A DNA stretch of 22,347 nucleotides from RGIG4074 sp964615285 (lineage in GTDB: Bacteria > Bacillota > Clostridia > Christensenellales > Borkfalkiaceae). This document shows, in pieces, positions 6,660 to 13,223 of this stretch. The stretch covers positions 1 to 22,347 of the forward strand of contig CAZTND010000024.1 of the NCBI GenBank assembly GCA_964615285.1. Direction: 5' to 3'. The translations under genes were made by a program, and so were the position numbers. Position 1 is the first letter of the stretch. Each line of letters opens with the position of its first letter. The notes under the pieces were generated by a model, which was not told the DNA's origin, did no database searches, and saw only the letters and a list, made by a program, of their open reading frames with translations.

Positions 6660-7460
6660 ATGAGCGAAGAGATAGATTATGCCGAAATGCTGGAAATACC
6701 CGTCGCCACGGTCAATGTGGTCAAGAAAAAACGCCGCCGTTTCCGCGACCTCAAGGCGCAGGCGGTCGGCAAGGTCAACGAACGCATGGAAAACCGCTCT
6801 CACGCGCGGGATAAGACCTATGCGGGAAACGAGTTTGTCGAGGAACCCGCACCGGCGACGGAGCCTTCCGGAGACGTCCCGCCGCCCGCCGAATCCGTCA
6901 CGGAGACGGCGCTCTCGCCCTACGAAGAGCCCGAGCGGCGCATGCATCCCGTGCTCTTTGCCGAGTTTGTCGTGGCATGCCTGCTGTGTCTCACCATCTT
7001 TCTGACCAACGTGTTCATGTCCGACAGCGCCATCAATACGTTCATCCGCGGGGTACTCAATCCCGACACGGGCGATGCCGCGGCGGCGCGCACCTATTCC
7101 GATTTCACCCTCTCGGGGGTGGTCAGCGAGTTCGCCGACATCGACATCACTGTCTCCTCCACGGGGCTCCTTTCTTTTACCGCCGAATGCAGCGTCTATC
7201 CCGCCTGCGACGGCACGGTGGACGCCGTGACGCAGAACGGCGAAACGTATACCGTCGTCATTGCCCATTCGGATACCTTCGAGAGCGTCTATACGGGGCT
7301 CTCCACGGTATACTATCAGGAGGGCGACACCGTGCTCTCCAACGTGCCGTTTGCCTACACCGACGGCGGGAATGCCGTGCAGGTGAGCTTTTACCAGGAC
7401 GGCGAAATGCTGAACTGTTATTCGGTGGATGCGGAGAATTGTCTGAGTTGGAACGAATGA
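6660..7460 (+). CDS. spoIVFA: SpoIVFA-like protein with degenerate LytM/M23 domain
   Basis: In B. subtilis SpoIVFA anchors and restrains the protease SpoIVFB in the outer forespore membrane. This 266-residue protein has the same plan and length. A basic and disordered cytosolic part (1-96) is followed by one membrane helix (about 97-119) and an extracytoplasmic domain. That domain's end follows the M23/LytM fold: PACDGTVDAVTQNGETYTVV, then IAHSDTFESVYTGL and YYQEGDTVLSNVPFAY (about 181-233). The metal-binding HxxxD is absent and only one His of the HxH motif remains, so no peptidase activity is expected. The start has a perfect AGGAGGA at 6644-6650. The stop overlaps the start of spoIVFB (ATGA). 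Identification rests on topology, degenerate fold and position, since overall similarity in this family is low. Confidence 0.8.
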   Translation: MSEEIDYAEMLEIPVATVNVVKKKRRRFRDLKAQAVGKVNERMENRSHARDKTYAGNEFVEEPAPATEPSGDVPPPAESVTETALSPYEEPERRMHPVLFAEFVVACLLCLTIFLTNVFMSDSAINTFIRGVLNPDTGDAAAARTYSDFTLSGVVSEFADIDITVSSTGLLSFTAECSVYPACDGTVDAVTQNGETYTVVIAHSDTFESVYTGLSTVYYQEGDTVLSNVPFAYTDGGNAVQVSFYQDGEMLNCYSVDAENCLSWNE

Positions 7461-8353
7461 AAAGAAGGGGAAAAAAGACCGAAATTGCCGTACATCCGCT
7501 CTTTTGGGTGTCCGGCATTTATTTTTGTTTCACGGGGCAGCTCTTTGTCTTTTTTCTGCTCACGCTGAGCGCGCTCGAACACGAGTGCGCCCATGCCTTT
7601 GCCGCCGCCCGGCGGGGCTATGCCCTCAACCGCATCGTGCTCATGCCCTACGGCGCCGTCGTGCGCGGGGACATCGGCAGCATCTCCTTAAAGGACGAAA
7701 TATGCGTGGCCGCGGCGGGGCCGCTCGTCAGCGGCGCCACCGCCCTCGGCTTCGTCGCGCTCTGGTGGCTCTTCCCCGAAACGTACGCCTTCACCGATAC
7801 CGCCGTATACGCCTGTGCGTCCCTCGCCCTCGTCAATCTCCTGCCCGCCCTGCCCCTGGACGGGGGCAGGATCGCCTTCTGCGCCATTGCGCATTTTTGG
7901 GGAAGGAAACGGGCATGGCTGGTCTGTCGGGTGCTTTCGCTGTCCCTCTGCGCTCTGCTTTTGGGCGGCTTTGTGCTCTCCTGTTTCTATACGGTCAACG
8001 TCAGCCTGCTGTTTTTTGCTTTGTTTTTGGGCACGGGGTGCCTGCAGGGGGACAAATACGGCTATGAGCGCATCCATTTCGACCTTTCCGCCGACCTCGC
8101 CCGCGGCCTGGAAGAGCGGCGGGTCGCCGTCTCGGAAGATCTCACCGTGCGCAAGGTCATTCCCCTGTTGCGCCGGGACAAATATCTGGTGCTCGACGTT
8201 TTTTCGGGGGACGGAAAGCCCGTTGCCGCCGTGCGGCAGGAAGAACTGTGCGATTGGCTGGAAAAGAGCGAATTGGAACAGACTTTGGGGGAATTTTTGC
8301 AAAATAAAGCAAAAAACAGGGCGGCAGGAGTTGAAAAAGAGGTGAAAGTATGA
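7457..8353 (+). CDS. spoIVFB: stage IV sporulation site-2 protease SpoIVFB
   Basis: This intramembrane zinc protease cleaves pro-sigma-K in the mother cell after engulfment. The 298-residue protein has six or so hydrophobic helices. The zinc site is HECAH at 42-46 with Glu43 as catalyst, and the third ligand is Asp135 in NLLPALPLDGGR. A soluble C-terminal domain (about 210-280, with DLTVRKVIPLLRRDKYLVLDVF) looks like the CBS domain of SpoIVFB. It overlaps spoIVFA by 4 nt. In B. subtilis spoIVFAB sits just before rplU; here rng and one minus-strand gene intervene, so the neighbourhood is conserved. The last codons overlap the promoter of rng. Confidence 0.92.
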   Translation: MKRRGKKTEIAVHPLFWVSGIYFCFTGQLFVFFLLTLSALEHECAHAFAAARRGYALNRIVLMPYGAVVRGDIGSISLKDEICVAAAGPLVSGATALGFVALWWLFPETYAFTDTAVYACASLALVNLLPALPLDGGRIAFCAIAHFWGRKRAWLVCRVLSLSLCALLLGGFVLSCFYTVNVSLLFFALFLGTGCLQGDKYGYERIHFDLSADLARGLEERRVAVSEDLTVRKVIPLLRRDKYLVLDVFSGDGKPVAAVRQEELCDWLEKSELEQTLGEFLQNKAKNRAAGVEKEVKV

Positions 8354-8359
8354 TATAAT
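8331..8359 (+). promoter_or_regulatory. sigma-A promoter of rng
   Basis: TTGAAA (8331-8336), a 17-nt spacer and a perfect TATAAT (8354-8359), lying across the end of spoIVFB. It predicts a start near 8366 and a leader of about 128 nt, which frees RNase G expression from sporulation control. Confidence 0.75.
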
Positions 8360-8360
8360 G

Positions 8361-8430
8361 AAAAAACGACGGGTTTTTTGCGGCTTTTCATGGGGAGTCA
8401 TAGGGATAAAAAATCCGTTTTTTACGTTTT
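8361..8430 (+). promoter_or_regulatory. rng leader with alternating A6/T6 segments
   Basis: A6 (8361-8366), GGGT6 (8371-8379), A6TCC (8408-8416) and T6 (8418-8423) can pair in mutually exclusive ways: segments 1-2, 2-3 or 3-4. Pairing 3-4 (A6-TCCG-T6), or the small GGAT/ATCC hairpin before the T run, has terminator character. RNase E genes are known to be autoregulated through their leaders; a similar role here is inference. Confidence 0.35.
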
Positions 8431-8493
8431 TCGCGCGGCGCCGTCCGCCTTTCGTTCGCATAATATTTTTTATAAGGTTTACATAGATCCAAA

Positions 8494-10026
8494 ATGAAAC
8501 AGGAACTTTACTTCGATCGCCACAGCGGCCTGCAGCTTTCCGCCCTTGTAGAGGACGGGAGGCTGATCGAGCTGGGCATCGAGAATGAAGCACACAGGGA
8601 AATCGTCGGCAACATTTACAAGGGCAGAGTGGTCAACGTCATCGAAAGCATGAACGCGGCGTTTGTCGACTGCGGGCTGGAGCGCAATTGTTTTTTGTGC
8701 CTTGCGGACGGGGACACCTTCGCGGGCGCGTCGGGGTTCGCCCCCGCGCCCGCCTCTTCCCCGGCAAAGCGGAAGGCGCGAAGCGCGCCGCTGCGGGTAC
8801 GGGAGGGGGACGAGCTCATCGTGCAGGTGATAAAAAATCCCCGAGGCAGCAAGGGCGCCAAAATCACGACAAAACTCTCCTTTGTGGGGAAGAGCCTCAT
8901 TTATCTTCCCGGCACCGATTTTTTGGGCGTTTCGCATAAGATCAGCGAAACGGAACTTCGGGACAATCTCCTCTTCACGGCGGACGGCATGCGCGCCAAA
9001 GGGGACGGGCTCATTCTGCGCACGGCCGCGCCCTATGCCAAAGCTTCCCGCCTGCGCGCGGAGATGGAGTATTTGCGGAACATCTATCTGTCCGTGCTGG
9101 AGCGGAACAAGACCGCCTCCGTCGGCAGCGTGCTGCACCGCGAATACGACCTGCCCGTGCGCGTCATGCGCGACAATTTCAACGACGATATAGAGCGCAT
9201 CGTCGTTGGCGAACGCAAATTGTACGACGAATTGGTCGCCCTCATACGCCTGCGGCCCGATTTCGACAAAGAAAAGATCGAGCTGTACACGGGGGAGTAC
9301 GACATGTTTTCGCAATACGGCATCGCCCGGCAGATCCGCGCCCTGTCCGAAAGCACCGTGCCGCTGCCCAACGGCGGGGATCTCATCATCGAGCGCACGG
9401 AGGCAATGACCGTCGTGGACGTGAACACGGGGCGGTTTTTGGGGGACGAAAACCTCGAGGATACGGTATATGCCACCAACATCGCGGCGGCGCGGGAGAT
9501 CGCGCGGCAGGTGCGCCTTCGGGACGTGGGCGGCATCGTCGTCGTGGATTTCATCGACATGCAGGACGAGCGGCACCGCCGGGCGGTCACGCAGGAACTC
9601 GAACAGTGCCTCTCCCGCGACCGCGTGAAATGCAAGGTGCTGCCCATGAACGAGCTCTGCCTGGTGGAATTCACGCGCAAGCGCACGAGCAACGGCGTGG
9701 CGTCGCAGCTCTTGCAGCCCTGCCCGCATTGCCGTCTGAACGGTTATATTCTCTCCAATGAATTCAACGTCTGTCTCATCCGCGCGGCGATGCTCGAACG
9801 GCTGGCGCAGGGGGCTTCTGCCGTGGTCATCGAACTGAACGCGGGCGTTATGGAGTTCCTGCTTTCCCGCCGCATGCTGGAAAAAGATATGAAAGCGCAT
9901 TCGGGCAAGAGGGTGTACCTTGTGCCCCATCGCACATATCACGAGGAAAAGTTTACGGTTTCTTCCTATGCCGCGGGGGAGGCGTTCGACCTTCCGCCCA
10001 ACGCCCGGGAGCTGCGCTACAATTGA
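8494..10026 (+). CDS. rng: ribonuclease G/E family endoribonuclease
   Basis: This enzyme cleaves single-stranded RNA near 5'-monophosphate ends during rRNA maturation and mRNA decay. The 510-residue protein has an N-terminal S1-type domain (about 35-130; VGNIYKGRVVNVIESMNAAF at 38-57) interrupted by an Ala/Pro/Lys-rich loop at about 78-98. The catalytic region holds magnesium ligands Asp309 (VVDVNTG) and Asp352 (VVDFIDM). The zinc-link Cys410-Cys413 is in CPHCRLNG. The length fits RNase G rather than the long, scaffold-bearing RNase E. The ATG at 8494 has only an AAGG 16 nt away, so initiation looks weak. A 14-bp terminator follows 11 nt after the stop. Clostridia often keep this gene close to rplU-rpmA. 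Confidence 0.95.
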   Translation: MKQELYFDRHSGLQLSALVEDGRLIELGIENEAHREIVGNIYKGRVVNVIESMNAAFVDCGLERNCFLCLADGDTFAGASGFAPAPASSPAKRKARSAPLRVREGDELIVQVIKNPRGSKGAKITTKLSFVGKSLIYLPGTDFLGVSHKISETELRDNLLFTADGMRAKGDGLILRTAAPYAKASRLRAEMEYLRNIYLSVLERNKTASVGSVLHREYDLPVRVMRDNFNDDIERIVVGERKLYDELVALIRLRPDFDKEKIELYTGEYDMFSQYGIARQIRALSESTVPLPNGGDLIIERTEAMTVVDVNTGRFLGDENLEDTVYATNIAAAREIARQVRLRDVGGIVVVDFIDMQDERHRRAVTQELEQCLSRDRVKCKVLPMNELCLVEFTRKRTSNGVASQLLQPCPHCRLNGYILSNEFNVCLIRAAMLERLAQGASAVVIELNAGVMEFLLSRRMLEKDMKAHSGKRVYLVPHRTYHEEKFTVSSYAAGEAFDLPPNARELRYN

Positions 10027-10036
10027 AACATCCGTA

Positions 10037-10080
10037 AAGACGGCGCGGAAACGGACGTTCCGCGCCGTCTTGTGTCTTTA
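10037..10080. terminator. intrinsic terminator between rng and the convergent helical-protein gene
   Basis: Perfect 14-bp stem, AAGACGGCGCGGAA (10037-10050) with TTCCGCGCCGTCTT (10058-10071), a 7-nt loop and an interrupted U-rich tail on the plus strand. It lies between converging genes and may serve both. Confidence 0.8.
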
Positions 10081-10116
10081 CGCCTCTGAATGCGGGCATG
10101 CCCGTATAAAACGGGA

Positions 10117-10557
10117 TCATAGAAACTCTTTCAATTTTTTTTCAAACCCCTCTTCCAGGGAGATGAGCTCTTTCAGAAGGGCGTCCACTTCGCTGTCCAG
10201 AAGCCCTTCGCTGTCTGATTGCGTTTTTTTGAGCGCGGTGATGCCCATGACCGTGCCCTTGATCATCATATCCGCAATGTGCCGGGCGGAATTGTCGGAC
10301 ATGGTGTTCATCTTGATGCTGCTCCACATCATTGCTTTCTTGACGGGGCCCGGCTCTTTCAGCTCCTGCCCGTTCGCGCGGGCGAGCAGGGCGGCGGCGG
10401 AACAGATCTTTTCGTATTCCTCGTGCTGCCGCAAAATCTCCGTCTTCATGTTTTCGTCCTCCGTTTCGGGCAGGATGTCCGAAATGGATTGCAGGGCGAG
10501 CTGCGCGTTGCGGTAGATCTCCGACAGGGTCTCACTGTTCGATTTTTTGTTTTCCAT
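10117..10557 (-). CDS. small all-helical protein (ferritin-like), function unknown
   Basis: This is a 146-residue soluble protein with no membrane segment, predicted to be almost wholly helical. It contains SEIYRNAQLALQSISDILP, a charged EILRQHEEYEKICSAAALLA helix, and MWSSIKMNTMSDNSARHIADMMIKGTVMGI. It looks like a family of uncharacterised four-helix proteins seen across Clostridia; I recall the pattern but cannot name the domain. Regularly spaced Glu/His residues would allow a ferritin-like fold, but no clear ExxH metal pair is visible. The ATG at 10557 is preceded on the minus strand by AAAGGAG at 11-nt spacing. It is divergent from rplU and convergent with rng, so it interrupts the rng-rplU synteny as a single-gene insertion. 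Confidence 0.75.
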   Translation of the reverse strand: MENKKSNSETLSEIYRNAQLALQSISDILPETEDENMKTEILRQHEEYEKICSAAALLARANGQELKEPGPVKKAMMWSSIKMNTMSDNSARHIADMMIKGTVMGITALKKTQSDSEGLLDSEVDALLKELISLEEGFEKKLKEFL

Positions 10558-10699
10558 GGCTTTATATACTCCTTTTACGGAAGTATGTGCGGAAATCGGG
10601 CGGGTATGCGCGGCGCGGGAAATTCTGAAAAGCCGTGCCGGGAGAAGGGCGGTTTACCGATTTTTTCCGAAAAAAACCGTCGTTTTACATCAAAACGGC

Positions 10700-10728
10700 T
10701 TGACAATCGCCGCATAATATGGTAAATT
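10700..10728 (+). promoter_or_regulatory. promoter of rplU-rpmA
   Basis: Perfect TTGACA (10700-10705), a 17-nt spacer ending in TGG, which acts as an extended -10, and TAAATT (10723-10728). An inverted repeat, CGTTTT/AAAACG, sits just upstream of the -35 (about 10680-10697). Confidence 0.65.
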
Positions 10729-10734
10729 ATACTC

Positions 10735-10805
10735 CGAGCCGACAGAAACGGGCTTTTTTCAAAGCGCGGAAAATTCCGCCGCCCGGGTTCTTCGAGACTG
10801 GGAAG
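10735..10805 (+). ncRNA. 5' leader of rplU, candidate L21 leader
   Basis: The mRNA leader of about 88 nt contains a stable hairpin: CCCGG pairing with CTGGG, then TCT-TCG-AGA, at about 10782-10802, just before the GAGGAGG ribosome site. Many Firmicutes carry an autoregulatory L21 leader at exactly this place. I matched position and presence of structure, not the consensus. Confidence 0.35.
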
Positions 10806-10822
10806 AGGAGGTAAACATTCTT

Positions 10823-11128
10823 ATGTACGCAATCATCGAGAACGGCAACAAACAGTACAAGGTCAGCGAGGGCGACACCGTGCGCCTCGAAAAGCTGAAC
10901 GCGGAGGTCGGAGCCGAAGTCGAACTGAATGTGCTGATGGTGGCGGACGACGCCGGCGTGAAGATCGGGCAGGAAGTGTCCGGCGCCAAAGTCAGGGCAA
11001 CCGTCGTTGCGCAGGATAAGTTCAAAAAGATCGTCGTTTTCAAGTATAAGGCAAAGAAGAACGAGCGTAAGAAGCAGGGGCACAGGCAGCCATTCACCGC
11101 GGTCAAGATCGAAAGCATTTCGCTGTGA
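10823..11128 (+). CDS. rplU: 50S ribosomal protein L21
   Basis: L21 binds 23S rRNA in the large subunit. The 101-residue protein has the expected length and sequence: the opening MYAIIENGNKQYKVSEGDTV, the central VRATVVAQDKFKKIVVFKYKAKKN, and the basic RKKQGHRQPFT signature near the end. The ATG follows GAGGAGG at good spacing. The next gene is rpmA, only 45 nt later; the prp/ysxB gene that commonly stands between them in Firmicutes is absent. Confidence 0.97.
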   Translation: MYAIIENGNKQYKVSEGDTVRLEKLNAEVGAEVELNVLMVADDAGVKIGQEVSGAKVRATVVAQDKFKKIVVFKYKAKKNERKKQGHRQPFTAVKIESISL

Positions 11129-11173
11129 ACCGGCGGGACAAGAGAGTTTTAAGGAGTATAAGGAGAAATAAAA

Positions 11174-11452
11174 ATGATATTCATCAGTTTATTCGCTCAT
11201 AAAAAAGGTACGGGGTCCTCGCACAACGGCAGGGACAGCGAAGCCAAACGCCTCGGCGTCAAGCGCACCGACGGGCAGGCAGTGCTCGCGGGCGGCATTC
11301 TCGTCCGGCAGCGGGGCACCAAGATCCATCCCGGCAAAAACGTGGGGATCGGCAGGGACGACACCCTGTTTGCCCTCGTGGACGGCGTTGTGAAGTTTGA
11401 AAGAGCGGGCAAATACGATAAGTGCGTGTCCGTCTATCCCGTTGCCGAATAA
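11174..11452 (+). CDS. rpmA: 50S ribosomal protein L27 with short N-terminal extension
   Basis: L27 reaches the peptidyl-transferase centre with its N-terminus. The 92-residue protein has the core AHKKGTGSSHNGRDSEAKRL and the later RQRGTKIHPGKNVGIGRDDTLF. Before the conserved AHKKG there are seven extra residues, MIFISLF. In Firmicutes L27 is made with a longer extension ending in LQFFA and cut before the Ala by the Prp protease; here the end SLF-A resembles a shortened form of that site. The ATG at 11174 is the only start in frame before the core and has two AAGGAG sites (about 11151 and 11160). Immature L27 would carry a hydrophobic tip at the active centre, so processing is expected. Confidence 0.96.
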   Translation: MIFISLFAHKKGTGSSHNGRDSEAKRLGVKRTDGQAVLAGGILVRQRGTKIHPGKNVGIGRDDTLFALVDGVVKFERAGKYDKCVSVYPVAE

Positions 11453-11490
11453 CGGGCGCGGAACAAGACAAGACAAAACAAGTAAGGACA

Positions 11491-11526
11491 AAGGAAGGCG
11501 GAATCTGCGCCTTCCTTATGTTTTTT
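11491..11526 (+). terminator. terminator of rplU-rpmA
   Basis: Perfect 10-bp stem, AAGGAAGGCG (11491-11500) with CGCCTTCCTT (11508-11517), a 7-nt loop, then ATGTTTTTTC. Confidence 0.9.
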
Positions 11527-11550
11527 CACAATGATTTTATCTTTTCACCC

Positions 11551-11579
11551 TTGACAATTCCATCGGAAAGGTGTAAGAT
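11551..11579 (+). promoter_or_regulatory. promoter of the first Gly-rich gene
   Basis: Perfect TTGACA (11551-11556), a 17-nt spacer and TAAGAT (11574-11579). An A/T-rich leader of about 50 nt leads to the AAGGAGG site. Confidence 0.7.
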
Positions 11580-11634
11580 ATATAATACAAAATATAAAAT
11601 ATAACGGATCGATAGGATCAAGGAGGAAAAAACT

Positions 11635-11898
11635 ATGCCGGGACCCGGTGGCGGAGGAAATGCAGGCGGATTCGGAGGCGGACGCGGCGGTCCGGGAGGC
11701 GGACCGGGCGGAGGACCTCGCGGAGGACCTCGCGGAGGAGGCCCGAGAGGGTTTCATGGAGGAGGCCCGGGAGGGTTTCATGGCGGGCCGGGCGGTCCCC
11801 GTCCTCATCGCAGGCCTTGCTGTCTTTTTACGTTTTTGGGGCTTTTTCTTTTGCCCGCGGCGCTCGTCGGCCTTGCGCTCCTTTTCTTGTTCTTGTAA
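11635..11898 (+). CDS. glycine-rich single-pass membrane protein, function unknown
   Basis: This 87-residue protein begins MPGPGGGGNAGGFGGGRGG and stays Gly/Arg/Pro-rich to about residue 58. It ends in one strong hydrophobic helix (about 62-87, CCLFTFLGLFLLPAALVGLA onward). Short tandem repeats lie inside the gene: GGACCTCGCGGA twice (around 11711-11736), and a 24-nt unit containing GGCCCGRGAGGGTTTCAT twice (around 11735-11785). These probably change length by slippage. The gene has its own promoter and an AAGGAGG site. Its first 18 residues are identical to those of the next gene. I do not recognise a named family; Gly-rich tail-anchored proteins of this look occur in Clostridia. Confidence 0.75.
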   Translation: MPGPGGGGNAGGFGGGRGGPGGGPGGGPRGGPRGGGPRGFHGGGPGGFHGGPGGPRPHRRPCCLFTFLGLFLLPAALVGLALLFLFL

Positions 11899-11916
11899 AA
11901 AATTTTGCTTTTGCGT

Positions 11917-11945
11917 TTGAAAATGCCGCAATTGCGGTATATATG
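11917..11945 (+). promoter_or_regulatory. possible promoter of the second Gly-rich gene with palindromic spacer
   Basis: TTGAAA (11917-11922) and TATATG (11940-11945) with a 17-nt spacer. Inside the spacer is a perfect 12-nt palindrome, CCGCAATTGCGG (11926-11937), which could be an operator. The -10 is weak. Confidence 0.4.
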
Positions 11946-11984
11946 AGAATATAAAAGTTTTCAGAGAACAAGGAGGAAAAAATT

Positions 11985-12974
11985 ATGCCGGGACCCGGTG
12001 GCGGAGGAAATGCAGGCGGATTCGGAGGCGGACGCGGCGCAGGCGGCGGACGCGGCGGCTGGGGCGGCAGGCCCCCGCGCGGGCCCCGTCGGTTCGGGTT
12101 TTTCGGCCCGCGTTTTTTCGGCGGCGGCTGTCTGGGCGGTTTGCTGTCCCTTTTCTTGGCGCCGTTTATCCTCATTCTGCTGGCAGTCATTCTGTTTTTC
12201 GCCTTTTTCGGCGCGGGATTTTCTTCCCTGGCGCAGGGCGGCGTGGTCACATACAGCGAATCCAAGCTGCAGGATTATGCCGACGAACAATATGCGGCGG
12301 AATTCGGCGGCTCCACGGCGTATGAGGACAACTTGCTGCTCGTGTTCCTGACCAACGAGGACGCCGATTATTATTACAGCATTGCCTGGGTGGGGGATCA
12401 TGTCCAACCGCAGATCAACAGTCTTTTCGGCAACGAGAACACCGCCTTCGGCAGGGCCGTGCTCGACAACATTCCCGATTATTATGCGTATTCTCTCGAT
12501 ACAAATCTGGCGAGCATCGTGAATACCATGGCGGACGAAGTTTCGGCGCTGGGGCTGGCGTCGTCCTTTACCTGCGGGGAAGATCACATACAGGTCGATT
12601 CCCATCTCAGCAATTATACGGATCTGTCCCTGACGGCAGCGACCGTCGACGGGGCGCTGGCGGCCTTCACGGAAACGACGGGGATCTCCGTCGTCATCGT
12701 CGTGGAGGATATGGAGGAAGTGTTCGGGGAATATCTCTCGCCCTTTGCCATCGTGTTCATTGTGCTGCTGGTGGTCATCGCCGTCGTGCTGATCGTCGTC
12801 GGGGTGCGCCGGTATAAAAAGCGTAAAAACGACGGCGGATCTTTTGGCGGAAACGGGCAGGACGACGGGCCGGGCGGCGTGGCGAAGTGTCCGTATTGCG
12901 GCGCGAGTTTTGAATATCGGGGTCGCACTGCCGTTTGCCCCTATTGCGGCAATGCCGTCGACACCGGAAAATAA
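11985..12974 (+). CDS. Gly-rich two-helix membrane protein with C-terminal zinc ribbon
   Basis: This 329-residue protein shares its first 18 residues with the preceding gene product. Residues 1-48 are Gly/Arg-rich. Membrane helix 1 lies at about 49-77. An acidic extracytoplasmic domain with many Tyr and Asp follows at about 84-250. Helix 2 at about 253-274 is followed by the basic VRRYKKRKN, which places the C-terminus in the cytosol. The C-terminal zinc ribbon has two CPYCG knuckles (302-306 and 318-322). The outer domain (SKLQDYADEQYAAEF, then NLLLVFLTNEDADYYYSIAW) has the rhythm of a TPM-type domain, but this is weak and I leave it unnamed. A strong terminator follows the stop. A membrane sensor or assembly role would fit the architecture; there is no direct evidence. 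Confidence 0.8.
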   Translation: MPGPGGGGNAGGFGGGRGAGGGRGGWGGRPPRGPRRFGFFGPRFFGGGCLGGLLSLFLAPFILILLAVILFFAFFGAGFSSLAQGGVVTYSESKLQDYADEQYAAEFGGSTAYEDNLLLVFLTNEDADYYYSIAWVGDHVQPQINSLFGNENTAFGRAVLDNIPDYYAYSLDTNLASIVNTMADEVSALGLASSFTCGEDHIQVDSHLSNYTDLSLTAATVDGALAAFTETTGISVVIVVEDMEEVFGEYLSPFAIVFIVLLVVIAVVLIVVGVRRYKKRKNDGGSFGGNGQDDGPGGVAKCPYCGASFEYRGRTAVCPYCGNAVDTGK

Positions 12975-12980
12975 AGAGCA

Positions 12981-13026
12981 AAAGGAACGATTTACGGGCC
13001 GTCTGTCCGCAGACCGTTCCTTTTTT
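12981..13026 (+). terminator. terminator after the Gly-rich zinc-ribbon gene
   Basis: Outer stem AAAGGAACG (12981-12989) with CGTTCCTTT (13015-13023), inner stem GTCTG-TCCG-CAGAC (13001-13014), and a T6 run at 13021-13026. Confidence 0.85.
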
Positions 13027-13155
13027 GTTGCGGGCGTTTGCGTCGTTTTCGGGCATGGGGCTGCAATTTGTTCCCTTTGAGGGCGGAGCGCGCGCGTTGC
13101 GGGAACGGGCGTCGGGCGCGACAAAAAATGAAATCGCAAAACTTTGCAAAATCAC

Positions 13156-13184
13156 TTTCAATTTTCCGCAATATATGCTATAAT
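13156..13184 (+). promoter_or_regulatory. promoter of the pyrH-frr-uppS-cdsA-dxr-rseP operon
   Basis: An extended -10, TGC plus perfect TATAAT (13179-13184), with a modest -35 TTTCAA (13156-13161) at 17-nt spacing. The leader is about 33 nt and ends with AAGGAGAAG. No other convincing promoter was seen before 18820. Confidence 0.7.
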
Positions 13185-13223
13185 GGGAAAAATAACAGGG
13201 AAACCTCGGGCAAGGAGAAGAAA

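Larger units (their letters stand above)
11619..12039 (+). repeat. 71-nt direct repeat covering RBS, start codon and Gly-rich leader of two genes
   Basis: Bases 11619-11689 recur at 11969-12039, exactly 350 nt on, with a single difference (C at 11633, T at 11983). The unit spans the AAGGAGG site, the spacer, the ATG and the first 18 codons. Similarity stops abruptly on both sides. The span given runs from the first copy through the second. Confidence 0.95.

Noticed and set aside
8479..9942. 487-residue minus-strand open frame opposite rng
   Set aside because: RNase G has its catalytic and zinc motifs on the plus strand; this is its shadow.
11599..12039. CRISPR or mobile-element reading of the 71-nt repeat pair
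   Set aside because: There are only two copies, both in register with start codons; there are no spacers, terminal inverted repeats or transposase.
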